Origin: Chitinophagaceae bacterium
GTDB lineage: Bacteria; Bacteroidota; Bacteroidia; Chitinophagales; Chitinophagaceae
Assembly (NCBI GenBank): GCA_025449645.1
Contig: JANWIY010000056.1
Span: 1-44,727, forward strand
Direction of reading: 5' to 3'
DNA: 44,727 bases
Shown here: in pieces, positions 33,973 to 42,615 of the stretch
Position numbering within the stretch: position 1 is the first letter of the stretch
Layout: every line of letters begins with the position of its first letter
Translations under genes and position numbers: made by a program
Notes under the pieces: generated by a model
Seen by the model: only the letters and a program-made list of their open reading frames with translations
Told to the model about the DNA's origin: nothing
Databases searched by the model: none

Positions 33973-34078
33973 TAGAAATCTACGTAAAAGTAAAATTATT
34001 TTACCCGTGGTCAAAACTAAAAATAGTTTATCCAATCAAACGCCAAACTCCTGACCATCGCGGTCTTCCTGTTTAAGC

Positions 34079-34162
34079 CTATTTGCAGCATTCTTTCTTA
34101 TGCACAAAAAGGGCTTTGAACACTTTAAGAAAAAACCGGCCTATGTTGGTAGCTATTACCAT
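34079..34162 (-). CDS. Possible 27-aa peptide with Cys-Cys end
   Basis: ATG 34162 opens a short frame, MVIATNIGRFFLKVFKALFV followed by HKKECCK. It is an amphipathic helix with a basic, two-cysteine end. It sits between the small metal-protein genes and the MgtA-type ATPase gene. It could be a real small membrane-associated peptide or a chance frame; the longer open frame to 34282 is not convincing. Confidence 0.25.
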   Translation of the reverse strand: MVIATNIGRFFLKVFKALFVHKKECCK

Positions 34163-34322
34163 ATTGTGCCACAAAGCTAACGCAAGAATCAGCCTGAATG
34201 TTATAAAATTTATAGAATTAGGCCATAATCTTCGGAATAAGTGCTTTTTTGAATCTGGCTGATAACGAATTGTGACCTGCATAACCTGATGAACATATTA
34301 GCTGTGAGCTATTTGATGGTGA

Positions 34323-36866
34323 TCAAGTCTGATTTTTTATTCTTCGGTAAAACCATTGTTTGGCCAGTTCAGCCGTAAACACATAGGCGCTCACAATAAG
34401 CGTCATCCAGGCATAAAACGACAATGGTAATCGAACAAATCCGAACAAGCCGGCAAAGGGTATAAAAGGAAGGGCCAGAACAACCAACACGATAATCGCA
34501 GTAGCTATGCTTAAATATTTGCCCGGTAAACTCTTAAAAAATGGCAGTCTGGTTCGCACGACCAAAACAATCAAGGTTGCAGAAACGACAGATTCAACAA
34601 ACCAGCCGGTTTGAAAAGTTCTCTCATTTGCTTTCATAAAAAATAATAACACGCCAAAAGTAAGGTAGTCGAATACGGAGCTCAATAAGCCAAATAAAAT
34701 CATAAAGCGCCGGATAAATCGGATATCCCAGCGATGAGGTTTATTAATTGCAACCGGATCTACCCGGTCAGTAGCAATTGTCATTTCCGGGAAATCGGTC
34801 AATAGATTGGTGAGAAGTATTTGTTTGGGCAGCAATGGAAGAAAAGGCAGGAACAGGGAAGCGCCTGCCATGCTGAACATATTCCCAAAGTTGGCACTCG
34901 TTGCCATAAAAATATATTTCATCGTATTGGAGAATGTCTTCCGTCCTTCCACAATACCCGAGATGAGTACATTTAAGTCCTGGGCCAACAAAACAATATC
35001 TGCGGCCTCTTTGGCAACATCAACTGCTGAATCCACAGATATGCCAACATCGGCTGCGTGTAATGCAGGGGCATCATTAATGCCATCTCCCATGAAACCT
35101 ACCACATTGCCGGATTTCTTCAAAAACATAATAATCCGCTCTTTTTGATTTGGTTCCACTTCGGCGAAAATATCGGTATGCGCGGCTTGTTGAAACAGAG
35201 CACTGTCACTGAGATTTGTCATTTGTAAACCTGTAAGGATAACCGGATTTTCAATGCCTACATCTTTGGCGAGACTTTCGGCCACCAGCGCATTATCTCC
35301 TGTAATTAATTTAAGTTGTACGCCTAAATTATTCAGGTTGATGATGGTTTGCCGAACATCCGTTTTGGGTGGATCAAATAAAGTTATAAAACCCAGAAAA
35401 ATCATATTTTTTTCGTCATCGCGGTTAAAATCATGATCATTTTTCCCATTTTTATAGGCAACGCCAAGTACCCGAAAGCCTGAAGCACTAAGCGTTTTAT
35501 ATTTCTCCTTAATACTATCCAGTTTATCTTTTATAGGAATCACCTGGCCTTCAGTTGTTTCGGCCTGTTCACAGATATCCAAGACGGAATTCAGGGCGCC
35601 TTTGGTGATGGCGAAATTCCGGGTCAGATTTTTAACCTGTATGGTAAGTCTTTTTCGGATAAAATCATAAGGTATTTCTGATTGAACAGTGAATTCGTTC
35701 GGATCCCCCGGAAAAGTTGAGCGAATCGTTTCATCAATCGGATTTTTAAACCCCAATTGCAGGTAAGCATTTAACCAGGCAAAATGAAGTGTTTTGGTGG
35801 AATGGTTGCCATCAATGTCCAGAGCATCCTTGAGTGTTACTTTCCCGGCTGTGATTGTACCGGTTTTGTCTGAACAAAGAATATTCATGCTGCCAAAATT
35901 CTCAATGGCAGAAAGTCGCTTGACGATTACCTGTTGTTTAGCCATCGCTCTTGCTCCAACAGACAGGTTGACAGAAATAATAGCAGGAAGCAACTGAGGA
36001 GTGAGTCCCACAGCCAAAGCAAGAGAAAACAAAAAAGAATCCAAAGCTGGTTTATGGAGCAATATATTAGTGGCAAAAATGATGAGAACGAGTATTAAAG
36101 TAATTTCCATGAGCAAATACCCAAAATGCCGAATTCCTTTTTCAAAATCCGTTTCAGGTGATTTTACCCGCAGTTTCTCAGATATTTTACCAAATTCTGT
36201 TTGTTTCCCGGTTTTTATAACAAGAACCCTGGCTGTACCACTTATTACATGAGAACCCATAAAGAGAGAATTGGTTCTTTTAGCCAGAGGCGTGTCAGCA
36301 GGAACCACTCCAACATTTTTTTCGACCGGAAAGGTCTCACCCGTAAAAGCCGCTTCATCTATAAATAATTCTTTGGATTCCAAAAGCAAACTGTCGGCAG
36401 GGATCACATCACCGGCCGATAAAAAAATGATGTCCCCGGGAACCACATTTTCAACAGGAAACTCAGTTTGCATATCGCCCCTTAATATTTGGCACTTAAT
36501 CTGAACCATCTTCAATAATTCGTCAACAGCATTCGCCGCTCCCCTTTCCTGCCAAAAACCAAGAAAGCTGCTTACAATAATAATGATTAGAATGATGGTC
36601 GCATCGGTAAAATCCCCGAGGCCCATGGATAACAAGGCAGCTACGATAAGTAAAATCGTAATGGGGCTTTTAAATTGCGAGAGAAACAAAAGAAGCGCTG
36701 AAGAACGTGATCCGGCTTTGAAAGTATTCGGGCCATAATGCTTTATCCGCAGGGCAGCTTCTTCGCCTGATAGTCCATTTTCAGTGCAGGATAAGCCTTT
36801 CAGGGCATCCATCTTCCGGAGATTCCAGAACTGATCTAATGGCTTTGTTAATGAAAGATCCTGCAT
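34323..36866 (-). CDS. mgtA: MgtA-type P-type ATPase (Mg2+-importing family)
   Basis: An 847-aa P-type ATPase. It has an N-terminal cation-ATPase domain (GLSGEEAALRIKHYGPNTF), the actuator loop FTGETFP (175-177 TGE), the phosphorylated aspartate D333 in CSDKTGTITAG, the GDGINDAP hinge (MGDGINDAPALHAADVGISV) and about ten membrane segments. The C-terminal part with PHRWDIRFIRRFMILFG is typical of class IIIB MgtA/MgtB enzymes. The family takes up Mg2+ (or Ni2+). The gene starts 26 nt after the VIT-family gene stop, so the two are probably cotranscribed. Confidence 0.88.
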   Translation of the reverse strand: MQDLSLTKPLDQFWNLRKMDALKGLSCTENGLSGEEAALRIKHYGPNTFKAGSRSSALLLFLSQFKSPITILLIVAALLSMGLGDFTDATIILIIIIVSSFLGFWQERGAANAVDELLKMVQIKCQILRGDMQTEFPVENVVPGDIIFLSAGDVIPADSLLLESKELFIDEAAFTGETFPVEKNVGVVPADTPLAKRTNSLFMGSHVISGTARVLVIKTGKQTEFGKISEKLRVKSPETDFEKGIRHFGYLLMEITLILVLIIFATNILLHKPALDSFLFSLALAVGLTPQLLPAIISVNLSVGARAMAKQQVIVKRLSAIENFGSMNILCSDKTGTITAGKVTLKDALDIDGNHSTKTLHFAWLNAYLQLGFKNPIDETIRSTFPGDPNEFTVQSEIPYDFIRKRLTIQVKNLTRNFAITKGALNSVLDICEQAETTEGQVIPIKDKLDSIKEKYKTLSASGFRVLGVAYKNGKNDHDFNRDDEKNMIFLGFITLFDPPKTDVRQTIINLNNLGVQLKLITGDNALVAESLAKDVGIENPVILTGLQMTNLSDSALFQQAAHTDIFAEVEPNQKERIIMFLKKSGNVVGFMGDGINDAPALHAADVGISVDSAVDVAKEAADIVLLAQDLNVLISGIVEGRKTFSNTMKYIFMATSANFGNMFSMAGASLFLPFLPLLPKQILLTNLLTDFPEMTIATDRVDPVAINKPHRWDIRFIRRFMILFGLLSSVFDYLTFGVLLFFMKANERTFQTGWFVESVVSATLIVLVVRTRLPFFKSLPGKYLSIATAIIVLVVLALPFIPFAGLFGFVRLPLSFYAWMTLIVSAYVFTAELAKQWFYRRIKNQT

Positions 36867-36892
36867 GGCAATATGTTGGCCAAATATGTTTA

Positions 36893-37576
36893 TTAACTGA
36901 CGGCTTTAGCCAATCCATAAGCCGCAGCAGCAGCAATTATTCCGGTTACAGCTACCTTAATCGTTCCTTTTACTATAGGTTGACCTGTAACCTTACTTTT
37001 AAAGTAACCAAATATAATTAATGCAATGATTGTAACTATACAGGAAACATACAGACCTGTTCTGCTGTCCTGGATGATAATATAAGGAAATAGCGGAATA
37101 AATCCTCCTACCATATAGGAAAGGGCAATCGTGCCTGCACTTTTAGAAGCTCTGTTCTTGGCCGGCTTTTCCAATTCGAGTTCAAGTTTCATCATAAAGT
37201 CAGCCCATCTGTTTTTGTCCCTGCTTATTTGCAATGCCACTTGCTTACTTAAACTCTTATCCACTCCCATATCGGAAAGTATATCTTCAACTTCTTTTAA
37301 CTCAAGCTTTGGCGTACTTTCAATCTCCCTATATTCCTCCTTCAACTCTTTGTCGTAATGCTCTACCTCTGACTGGCCTGCCAGATACCCTCCTAACCCC
37401 ATAGAGATACATCCTGCCGCTATTTCGGAAAGACCTGAAACAATAATCAAATGCGTGGTATTTAAAACACCGCTGAGCCCGGCGGTAAGGGCAAAAGGGA
37501 CAGTCAACCCGTCTGACATTCCAATGATGATGTCTCTGACTAAGCCCGAATTTGCATTTTTCTTTTCCCTGATCAC
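36893..37576 (-). CDS. VIT1/CCC1-family iron/manganese transporter
   Basis: A 227-aa membrane protein starting at GTG 37576. The family opening is clear: LVRDIIIGMSDGLTVPFALTAG, then GLSEIAAGCISMGLGGYLAGQSE. A cytoplasmic, acidic helical stretch with multiple Glu (about 75-140, ELKEVEDILSDMG) is the metal-collecting domain of this family. The C-terminal half has three membrane segments (SYMVGGFIPLFPYII and beyond). It exports Fe2+/Mn2+ from the cytoplasm or stores it in compartments, according to family knowledge. It is first in a unit with the MgtA-type ATPase. Confidence 0.9.
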   Translation of the reverse strand: MIREKKNANSGLVRDIIIGMSDGLTVPFALTAGLSGVLNTTHLIIVSGLSEIAAGCISMGLGGYLAGQSEVEHYDKELKEEYREIESTPKLELKEVEDILSDMGVDKSLSKQVALQISRDKNRWADFMMKLELELEKPAKNRASKSAGTIALSYMVGGFIPLFPYIIIQDSRTGLYVSCIVTIIALIIFGYFKSKVTGQPIVKGTIKVAVTGIIAAAAAYGLAKAVS

Positions 37577-37631
37577 GAATTACTGATTAATTGAAAATAA
37601 TCTTTGATGCCGCTGGAAGTTTAAAGAGGCC

Positions 37632-37760
37632 GTTCAATTCTCCCTGGCTCCGCCAATAAAATTAATGCCTTATAAATTAAATATTTTATAAGGCATTTTT
37701 ATTTGCAATTTATGCTAAAACGGGCTTCCCAAGATGACAAATTCGGTGACACCAATTTCA
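37632..37760 (+). other. Att-like relic: tRNA/tmRNA 3' end, hairpin and GGTGACACC motif
   Basis: GTTCAATTCTCCCTGGCTCC followed by GCCA (37632-37655) resembles a tRNA/tmRNA T-loop and acceptor end, but no complete tRNA precedes it. Behind it lie a 13-bp perfect hairpin (AATGCCTTATAAA / TTTATAAGGCATT, 37664-37697) and then ACAAATTCGGTGACACC (about 37738-37752). The order (acceptor end, terminator hairpin, TTCGGTGACAC) is the same as at 4510-4657 and 11948-12090. It may be an old attachment site; the rest of 37577-38049 holds no gene I can support. Confidence 0.5.
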
Positions 37761-38049
37761 TGATCCATACACTGCATTATTTCGTCCTCAAAATCCGATC
37801 GAGGCTTCTACCATAGTTCCCTTGAACCTTCCGCCGTTAAGTATATTATGAGCAGGGTAATGGAGGTAATCAACTGGTTTCTTTCTTCCGGTGAAAGGTC
37901 CAGTCCTGCGTTTGGCAGAATAATTCCTCACGGTGCACGGCATGCTCATTATCAATTAATGATTTTGCGCGTTCCGGACTTGGTCTGTCACACCGCTTGC
38001 ACTGATATCAAATACGTAAACTATGAATATTGGAATTAAAACGGGGCTT

Positions 38050-38874
38050 TTAAACATTATGTGCTATAAATACCGGAATGGAGCTTTTCGCAATTATCTG
38101 CTCAACAAAACTCGGCTTGAATACCATTGAAGTGCCTGACCTTGAAAAAGAGCCGGCTACCAGCAGCGTATTCTTTTTATTTTGCAGCCATTCTCTGAAG
38201 GCCTGGTCTGCATGAAAATGAAGTTTGTTAATATTGCCAGCGTCAAAATGGGCATTCGTATACTCTTTCAGCAACTGCATGTCGGGAATATCGTCCGTAT
38301 CATCATCTTTTACATAAACGAATTCAACAGGCAATTCGTCATACTGAGAAAAAAGATGACAGAACTGTTTCAGGGCAAATGCACTTTCTTTCTTGCCATC
38401 ATAGGCTACTACCACGCGCTCAACAGTTGAAAAACTTTCCGGAATGATCACTACAGGGCATTCCGTCATCCTCAAAGCTTCCTCCATGAATGAATTCGGC
38501 TGATCCCCGGGTATATCCCTACAAAACAATTGTTCACTGATCAGCGCCAGGTCAGCAAACCGGGTTTCCTTAATAAACTGGCGCAGATCCCAACCATCCT
38601 CATATTCTTCAATCCTTTGCCTTATACCATAGGATTTACATTCATGAATAAATCTGTCTCTGCTTTTAATAAGGGATTGTCTTTCTTCTTTTACCAAACT
38701 GATATATGGGGGAGCCAAAGAGCTATAGACCGGGGGACTCAATTGCCGGATAGCCATTCCTGTAAAAAACATCCCTTTCAGGGTTAAGGGTTCACTGGCC
38801 TGAAGAGACTTGATAAATTTAAATGCGCCTTCGGGAAAATGATCTCCATCGCAGGCAAAAAGTATCTTTTTCAT
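38050..38874 (-). CDS. Tandem universal stress protein
   Basis: A 274-aa protein with two UspA-like domains. The N-terminal one begins KKILFACDGDHFPEGAFKFI and ends near CPVVIIPESF. The second opens VERVVVAYDGKKESAFALKQF and closes with LLVAGSFSRSGTSMVFKPSF and IPVFIAHNV (S-x-x-x-F-x-x-S in the family's G-x-x-G-R-S position). Tandem Usp proteins respond to low oxygen and energy stress in many bacteria. It is cotranscribed with the alcohol dehydrogenase gene upstream (21 nt gap). Confidence 0.9.
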   Translation of the reverse strand: MKKILFACDGDHFPEGAFKFIKSLQASEPLTLKGMFFTGMAIRQLSPPVYSSLAPPYISLVKEERQSLIKSRDRFIHECKSYGIRQRIEEYEDGWDLRQFIKETRFADLALISEQLFCRDIPGDQPNSFMEEALRMTECPVVIIPESFSTVERVVVAYDGKKESAFALKQFCHLFSQYDELPVEFVYVKDDDTDDIPDMQLLKEYTNAHFDAGNINKLHFHADQAFREWLQNKKNTLLVAGSFSRSGTSMVFKPSFVEQIIAKSSIPVFIAHNV

Positions 38875-38895
38875 AAAATGTTTTTAAAAAATTAT

Positions 38896-39936
38896 TTATT
38901 CATTACTCAGGATAACCTTCAGGCTTTTTTCCTTTGCTGCATTCCCGAAGGTTTCATAGGCTTCAAGAATATTATTAAGCTTAAAATGATGGGTGATCAG
39001 CTTTTCCGGTTCGAGCTTCCCGGAATTTACGGTTCTGAGTAACATCGGCGTTGTCACTGTATCAACAAGCCTTGTAGTGATGGTGATATTCTGTGACCAT
39101 AATTTTTCCAGGTGAAGCTCCACGGATTTACCATGCACGCCGACATTGGCGATATGGCCGCCGGGTGCAATAATGGATTGACAAAGTTCGAAAGTGGCAG
39201 GTACGCCGACAGCTTCTACCGCAACATCCACTCCCTTGTTTTCGGTGAGAGCGAATACGGCTTTGACCGCATCATTCTTTTGGCTGTTAATTATGTTTGT
39301 AGCCCCAAATTTTTTGGCTGCCTCAAGACGGTTATCATCCACATCAATCATAATGATGCGGGCAGGGGTATAAAACTGAGCGGTTAGTAAAACGGCAAGG
39401 CCGATCGGACCAGATCCCACAATCGCCACCGTGTCCCCGGGTTTCACCTGCCCATTGAGTACGCCGCATTCAAAGCCGGTTGGAAGAATGTCACTTAACA
39501 TCACCATAGCGTCGTCACTTGAACCCGCCGTGATATGATAAAGACTATTATCAGCAAAAGGTATCCTCACATATTCAGCCTGGGTCCCATCAATGAGATG
39601 ACCAAGTATCCATCCGCCATTCATACAATGGGAATACATGCCTTTTTTACAATACTCGCATTTCCCGCAGGAGCTGATGCAGGAAATGAGCACCCGGTCG
39701 CCCTTTTTAAAAGCGCTCACAGAATTTCCCGCTTCTTCTATTATCCCAATCCCTTCATGCCCCAGTATCCGGCCTTCAGTTACTTCCGGCACATCTCCTT
39801 TGAGAATGTGCAGATCCGTGCCACAGATGGTGGTTTTGACGATCTTTACAATGGCATCGGTTGGTGCCTGTAAAATTGGCTTTGTCACTTCATCCCAGGA
39901 CTTTTTGCCAGGTCCGTGATATACGAGTGCTTTCAT
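38896..39936 (-). CDS. Zinc-dependent alcohol dehydrogenase
   Basis: A 346-aa medium-chain dehydrogenase from ATG 39936 (the open frame extends 16 codons further, without homology). Catalytic zinc ligands lie in TTICGTDLHILKG and GRILGHEGIG; the structural zinc lobe is CISSCGKCEYCKKGMYSHC; the NAD loop is VAIVGSGPIGLA, with an acidic MIDVDDNR after it. This matches the alcohol dehydrogenases that Bacteroidota use with ethanol or other short alcohols. A TGA-N6-TCA box lies 57 nt upstream of the start. It forms a unit with the universal stress protein gene. Confidence 0.92.
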   Translation of the reverse strand: MKALVYHGPGKKSWDEVTKPILQAPTDAIVKIVKTTICGTDLHILKGDVPEVTEGRILGHEGIGIIEEAGNSVSAFKKGDRVLISCISSCGKCEYCKKGMYSHCMNGGWILGHLIDGTQAEYVRIPFADNSLYHITAGSSDDAMVMLSDILPTGFECGVLNGQVKPGDTVAIVGSGPIGLAVLLTAQFYTPARIIMIDVDDNRLEAAKKFGATNIINSQKNDAVKAVFALTENKGVDVAVEAVGVPATFELCQSIIAPGGHIANVGVHGKSVELHLEKLWSQNITITTRLVDTVTTPMLLRTVNSGKLEPEKLITHHFKLNNILEAYETFGNAAKEKSLKVILSNE

Positions 39937-39992
39937 GTTGTAAAAGTAGTTTAGGAATAATGTGGAAATAGTAAGATGGCTCAACCGCCCTT

Positions 39993-40006
39993 ATGATTTT
40001 GATCAG
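39993..40006 (-). promoter_or_regulatory. CRP/FNR-like box before the alcohol dehydrogenase gene
   Basis: ATGATTTTGATCAG has the TGA-N6-TCA core of CRP/FNR-family operators and sits inside a weaker CCCT...AGGG dyad. It closely resembles ATGATTTTAGTCAT at 42542. The match is short, so the support is mainly its repetition in front of functionally related genes. Confidence 0.45.
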
Positions 40007-40051
40007 GGAAGAATATGGCACTGATAGGGACGTAAGAAGTAATAGCTGGAA

Positions 40052-41074
40052 TTAATCAGCCTGAAAAGAGCCCATTGCACCCATATCCGCATCAGCGAAA
40101 GAGTGATCCACGAAAGTGTATGTTCCTTTTTCCGGTATAACAAATTCCACGATGGCTCCACTGGCAGGGCCCAGGAAAACAGATTGCATGCCGACCAACT
40201 GGTTTCCTGGATTTCCGTCAAGCCACACCTTATCAAGGATGGTTCCGATCACATGAAAATTGGTCGCGTTGTTAGGGCCGTCGTTCATGATGTATAAACG
40301 GATCCGCTCCCCCGCTTTCACTTTAAGCGGATGCACAACATACTGGGCAACCTTCCCATTGAATGTTACAAAACTGGGTTGTTTAAGTCTTGCCTTGGCC
40401 GTATCAGGTTTATAGTAATCGCCTTTCTGAGTCAGGTAGTATTCATTTTGAATAATCGCAAATTCCCGGTCCGGTTTTCCGGGAAATCCATTCTTTGGCT
40501 CAACGATAACCATGCCGATCATTCCGTAGATCATATGCATGAGCACCATCGGTGTTCCGCAGTGATACATAAATACGCCGGGGTAATTGGCCGTCCAGGT
40601 GAACGATATTGTCTCGCCAGGTTGAACGCTCCTGTATTTGTCTTCCGGATTTACCATGGCCGCATGGAAGTCAATCGAATGCTGCATGGGTGCCATATTC
40701 ATATCCATCCCAACGCTATTCATCGTCTCATTCGAGCGGTCTGTCATTGAAAATTTAACGGTCTGGCCTACGCGCACTTTTAAAACAGGGCCCGGAACGG
40801 CATCTCCAAACATCCAGGCTGTGAAGCTTACGTTATTTGCAATCCTGAACATCCGGTGGTGCACATCCATCTTTACATCAATGGTATCCCCATCCAGCGT
40901 TTTTGGTACATCCGGTGCATAAGCCAGAGGCCCTCTTATACTTGTATCTTTATTCGGCTGGCTGCTGATCGCGGCTTTCGGGGAGCCGAGGACCAAATCC
41001 TGTTTAACATTATTATTTGTTTGGCATGCGCAAAATATTATCGCGATCACCGGTGCAAGGAAAATATACTTCAT
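40052..41074 (-). CDS. nirK: Copper-containing nitrite reductase (NO-forming), lipoprotein
   Basis: A 340-aa two-cupredoxin protein reducing nitrite to nitric oxide. The signal ends at the lipobox ICFAC-like IIFCAC (C17), so it is membrane-anchored. Ligands can be read: type 1 copper H132 (QHSIDF), C172, H180 and M185; type 2 copper H137 (DFHAA), H171 (YHCGTP) and H324 (FVDHS); catalytic D135 and H274 (NFHVIG). All are present, so the enzyme should be active. It is extra rich in Met near the active site (GMDMNMAPM). It is monocistronic on the minus strand, beside the nos genes. Confidence 0.93.
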   Translation of the reverse strand: MKYIFLAPVIAIIFCACQTNNNVKQDLVLGSPKAAISSQPNKDTSIRGPLAYAPDVPKTLDGDTIDVKMDVHHRMFRIANNVSFTAWMFGDAVPGPVLKVRVGQTVKFSMTDRSNETMNSVGMDMNMAPMQHSIDFHAAMVNPEDKYRSVQPGETISFTWTANYPGVFMYHCGTPMVLMHMIYGMIGMVIVEPKNGFPGKPDREFAIIQNEYYLTQKGDYYKPDTAKARLKQPSFVTFNGKVAQYVVHPLKVKAGERIRLYIMNDGPNNATNFHVIGTILDKVWLDGNPGNQLVGMQSVFLGPASGAIVEFVIPEKGTYTFVDHSFADADMGAMGSFQAD

Positions 41075-41206
41075 GTTTAAACGATTAAGCTATGGTCGGA
41101 TTGAAAGGTCTGCGGCGGTAAGAAAAAACGGATTTGCTGCAAAGGTTTATGTTTATACCAGGAAAATGTATGACCTGGCTCAGGCTCCGTTATGACTTGG
41201 AGTAAA

Positions 41207-42469
41207 TCACGCAGGAATGGCCATACCCGGTGAATTCCGGTATTTGATCTGTTGTGCCAGGAAAAGTGACAGGGCGACAAATATAGAGATCGCTGCACCC
41301 AGCAAATAACCACCTGAAGATTCCCAGGCTTTTCCGGCGAGCGCATAAACTGCCTGTAAGAGTAAAAAGATTTCATTTGCAAGAACACCCGTAATGAAAA
41401 TGAAGATGGCAATTCTGGAAATAGTCGTACGCACGGGCCGGAATAAGTTCTCTGATAAGAAAAAGCCCACCAGGAAAAAGCTGATAAAGCCAAGCAATAC
41501 GAGATGCAGGTAGCCGATAATAACAGGTCTGATACCAAAAGCATATTTTCCAAGGGCAGGGACCACGGACAAGCCCTGCAACAAAATTTTAATGCAAAAA
41601 GCAACCAGGGATAAAATCCAAAAAGTTTTGATATGGCCCGAAAATGAAGCATTCAGTCTTGGGCGGATGGTCCATAACAATTGTAAGAGCATCAGAACAG
41701 CAGTCCATTGGGCCAGCCCCGCAAATGCAGCCAGTATAAAAACCCATAAAGGCGGATTGGTCCACAGCACAGATAAGCAATAAGCCGGTATGCAGGCTGC
41801 AAAAAATAGCCAGAAAACCAACAGGGATTTTTTTTCGTCAACCGGGATTTGCGCGGAACGCAATGACTGGAAGAAAATAGCCAAAACGGCAAAGCTAAAA
41901 AAGCCATTGTATTGAAAATGAAGGAATAAATAAATGGAATTCTGATAAATATTGCTATCATAAATCCTGTTCGACAAGATATATCCAAGTAAATACGGAC
42001 CTATGGATGAAAGAACATAAAAGAACAAAGCCGCTCTGGCAAAATATTTTACAGGTAAGGACAATTTGCTTTTTTTCAGGTCTTTGCTGAATTGCCAGGC
42101 GAACCAATAGGAGAACAAAATGGATAGACAGGAGAAGCTGATAGAAACGGCTGCATAGCCCTGGAAGATGAAGCTGATCAACATACCAAAACTTGCTACT
42201 TGCCCGAGATTAAACTGGTAACGGTAGCTTTTGGGGATTGAGCCCATGTCATGCGACAGCTGGTAAACAAAAGCCGTAAATATAGCCAGGGACACCCAAC
42301 CTGCAAAGCCGAAATGGGAATGCGCATTCAGCAGGTACTTATAATTCAATACTGGGAGCGAGAACGCGATCTTATAACGGAGCAAAACCCCGGCCAGGGA
42401 GAGCAGGGTGAAATTCAGGAGGCTCAGGGTTGCCCAGCGCCTGCATTGGTGAAACCGGTCCTTTACCAT
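41207..42469 (-). CDS. Polytopic membrane protein with heme-copper-oxidase-like histidines, unknown role
   Basis: A 420-aa protein with about 12 membrane segments and no signal peptide. Histidines occur in a sparse, ordered way: H50/H52 in YLLNAHSHFGFAGWVSL, H184 in FLHFQYNGFFSF, and H322 in GYLHLVLLGF. The first resembles H-V-H-S-G-x-x-G-W in cbb3 oxidase subunit I, and the second resembles its G-H-N-A-V-G-F-F segment. The NnrS family also has H-x-H near its start. Too few histidines remain for a normal heme-copper oxidase or NorB active site. Its gene is divergent from cytochrome c-nosZ and follows nirK, so a role in NO or electron handling is inferred. Confidence 0.6.
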   Translation of the reverse strand: MVKDRFHQCRRWATLSLLNFTLLSLAGVLLRYKIAFSLPVLNYKYLLNAHSHFGFAGWVSLAIFTAFVYQLSHDMGSIPKSYRYQFNLGQVASFGMLISFIFQGYAAVSISFSCLSILFSYWFAWQFSKDLKKSKLSLPVKYFARAALFFYVLSSIGPYLLGYILSNRIYDSNIYQNSIYLFLHFQYNGFFSFAVLAIFFQSLRSAQIPVDEKKSLLVFWLFFAACIPAYCLSVLWTNPPLWVFILAAFAGLAQWTAVLMLLQLLWTIRPRLNASFSGHIKTFWILSLVAFCIKILLQGLSVVPALGKYAFGIRPVIIGYLHLVLLGFISFFLVGFFLSENLFRPVRTTISRIAIFIFITGVLANEIFLLLQAVYALAGKAWESSGGYLLGAAISIFVALSLFLAQQIKYRNSPGMAIPA

Positions 42470-42541
42470 GGGGTTTTTTGCAAAAATAAATTTCAGCCAT
42501 GATGAAAATTATGACCAAACATTCAAAACTCATATAAATCT

Positions 42542-42555
42542 ATGATTTTAGTCAT
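42542..42555 (+). promoter_or_regulatory. CRP/FNR-like box in the divergent denitrification promoter
   Basis: ATGATTTTAGTCAT is a TGA-N6-TCA dyad with matching outer bases (ATGA/TCAT), midway between the membrane-protein gene (73 nt) and the cytochrome c gene (61 nt). It could serve both directions under low oxygen or NO control. The alcohol dehydrogenase unit has a near copy at 39993. Confidence 0.5.
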
Positions 42556-42615
42556 ACAATAGATTTAAGGCCTTTCTTAATCTTGCCTTCCATTTTTAAC
42601 TCAACCATTTTATTT

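Noticed and set aside
37848-38039. 63-codon plus-strand frame in the gap after the VIT-family gene
   Set aside because: No recognisable pattern, no promoter-like box, and composition not different from the surrounding intergenic DNA.
40331-40750. 139-codon plus-strand frame
   Set aside because: It is antisense to nirK, in which all copper ligands are readable.
41157-41177. CCAGG...CCTGG dyad upstream of nirK
   Set aside because: Five-base arms with an 11-nt gap are too weak to claim as an operator, and it does not resemble the TGA-N6-TCA boxes.
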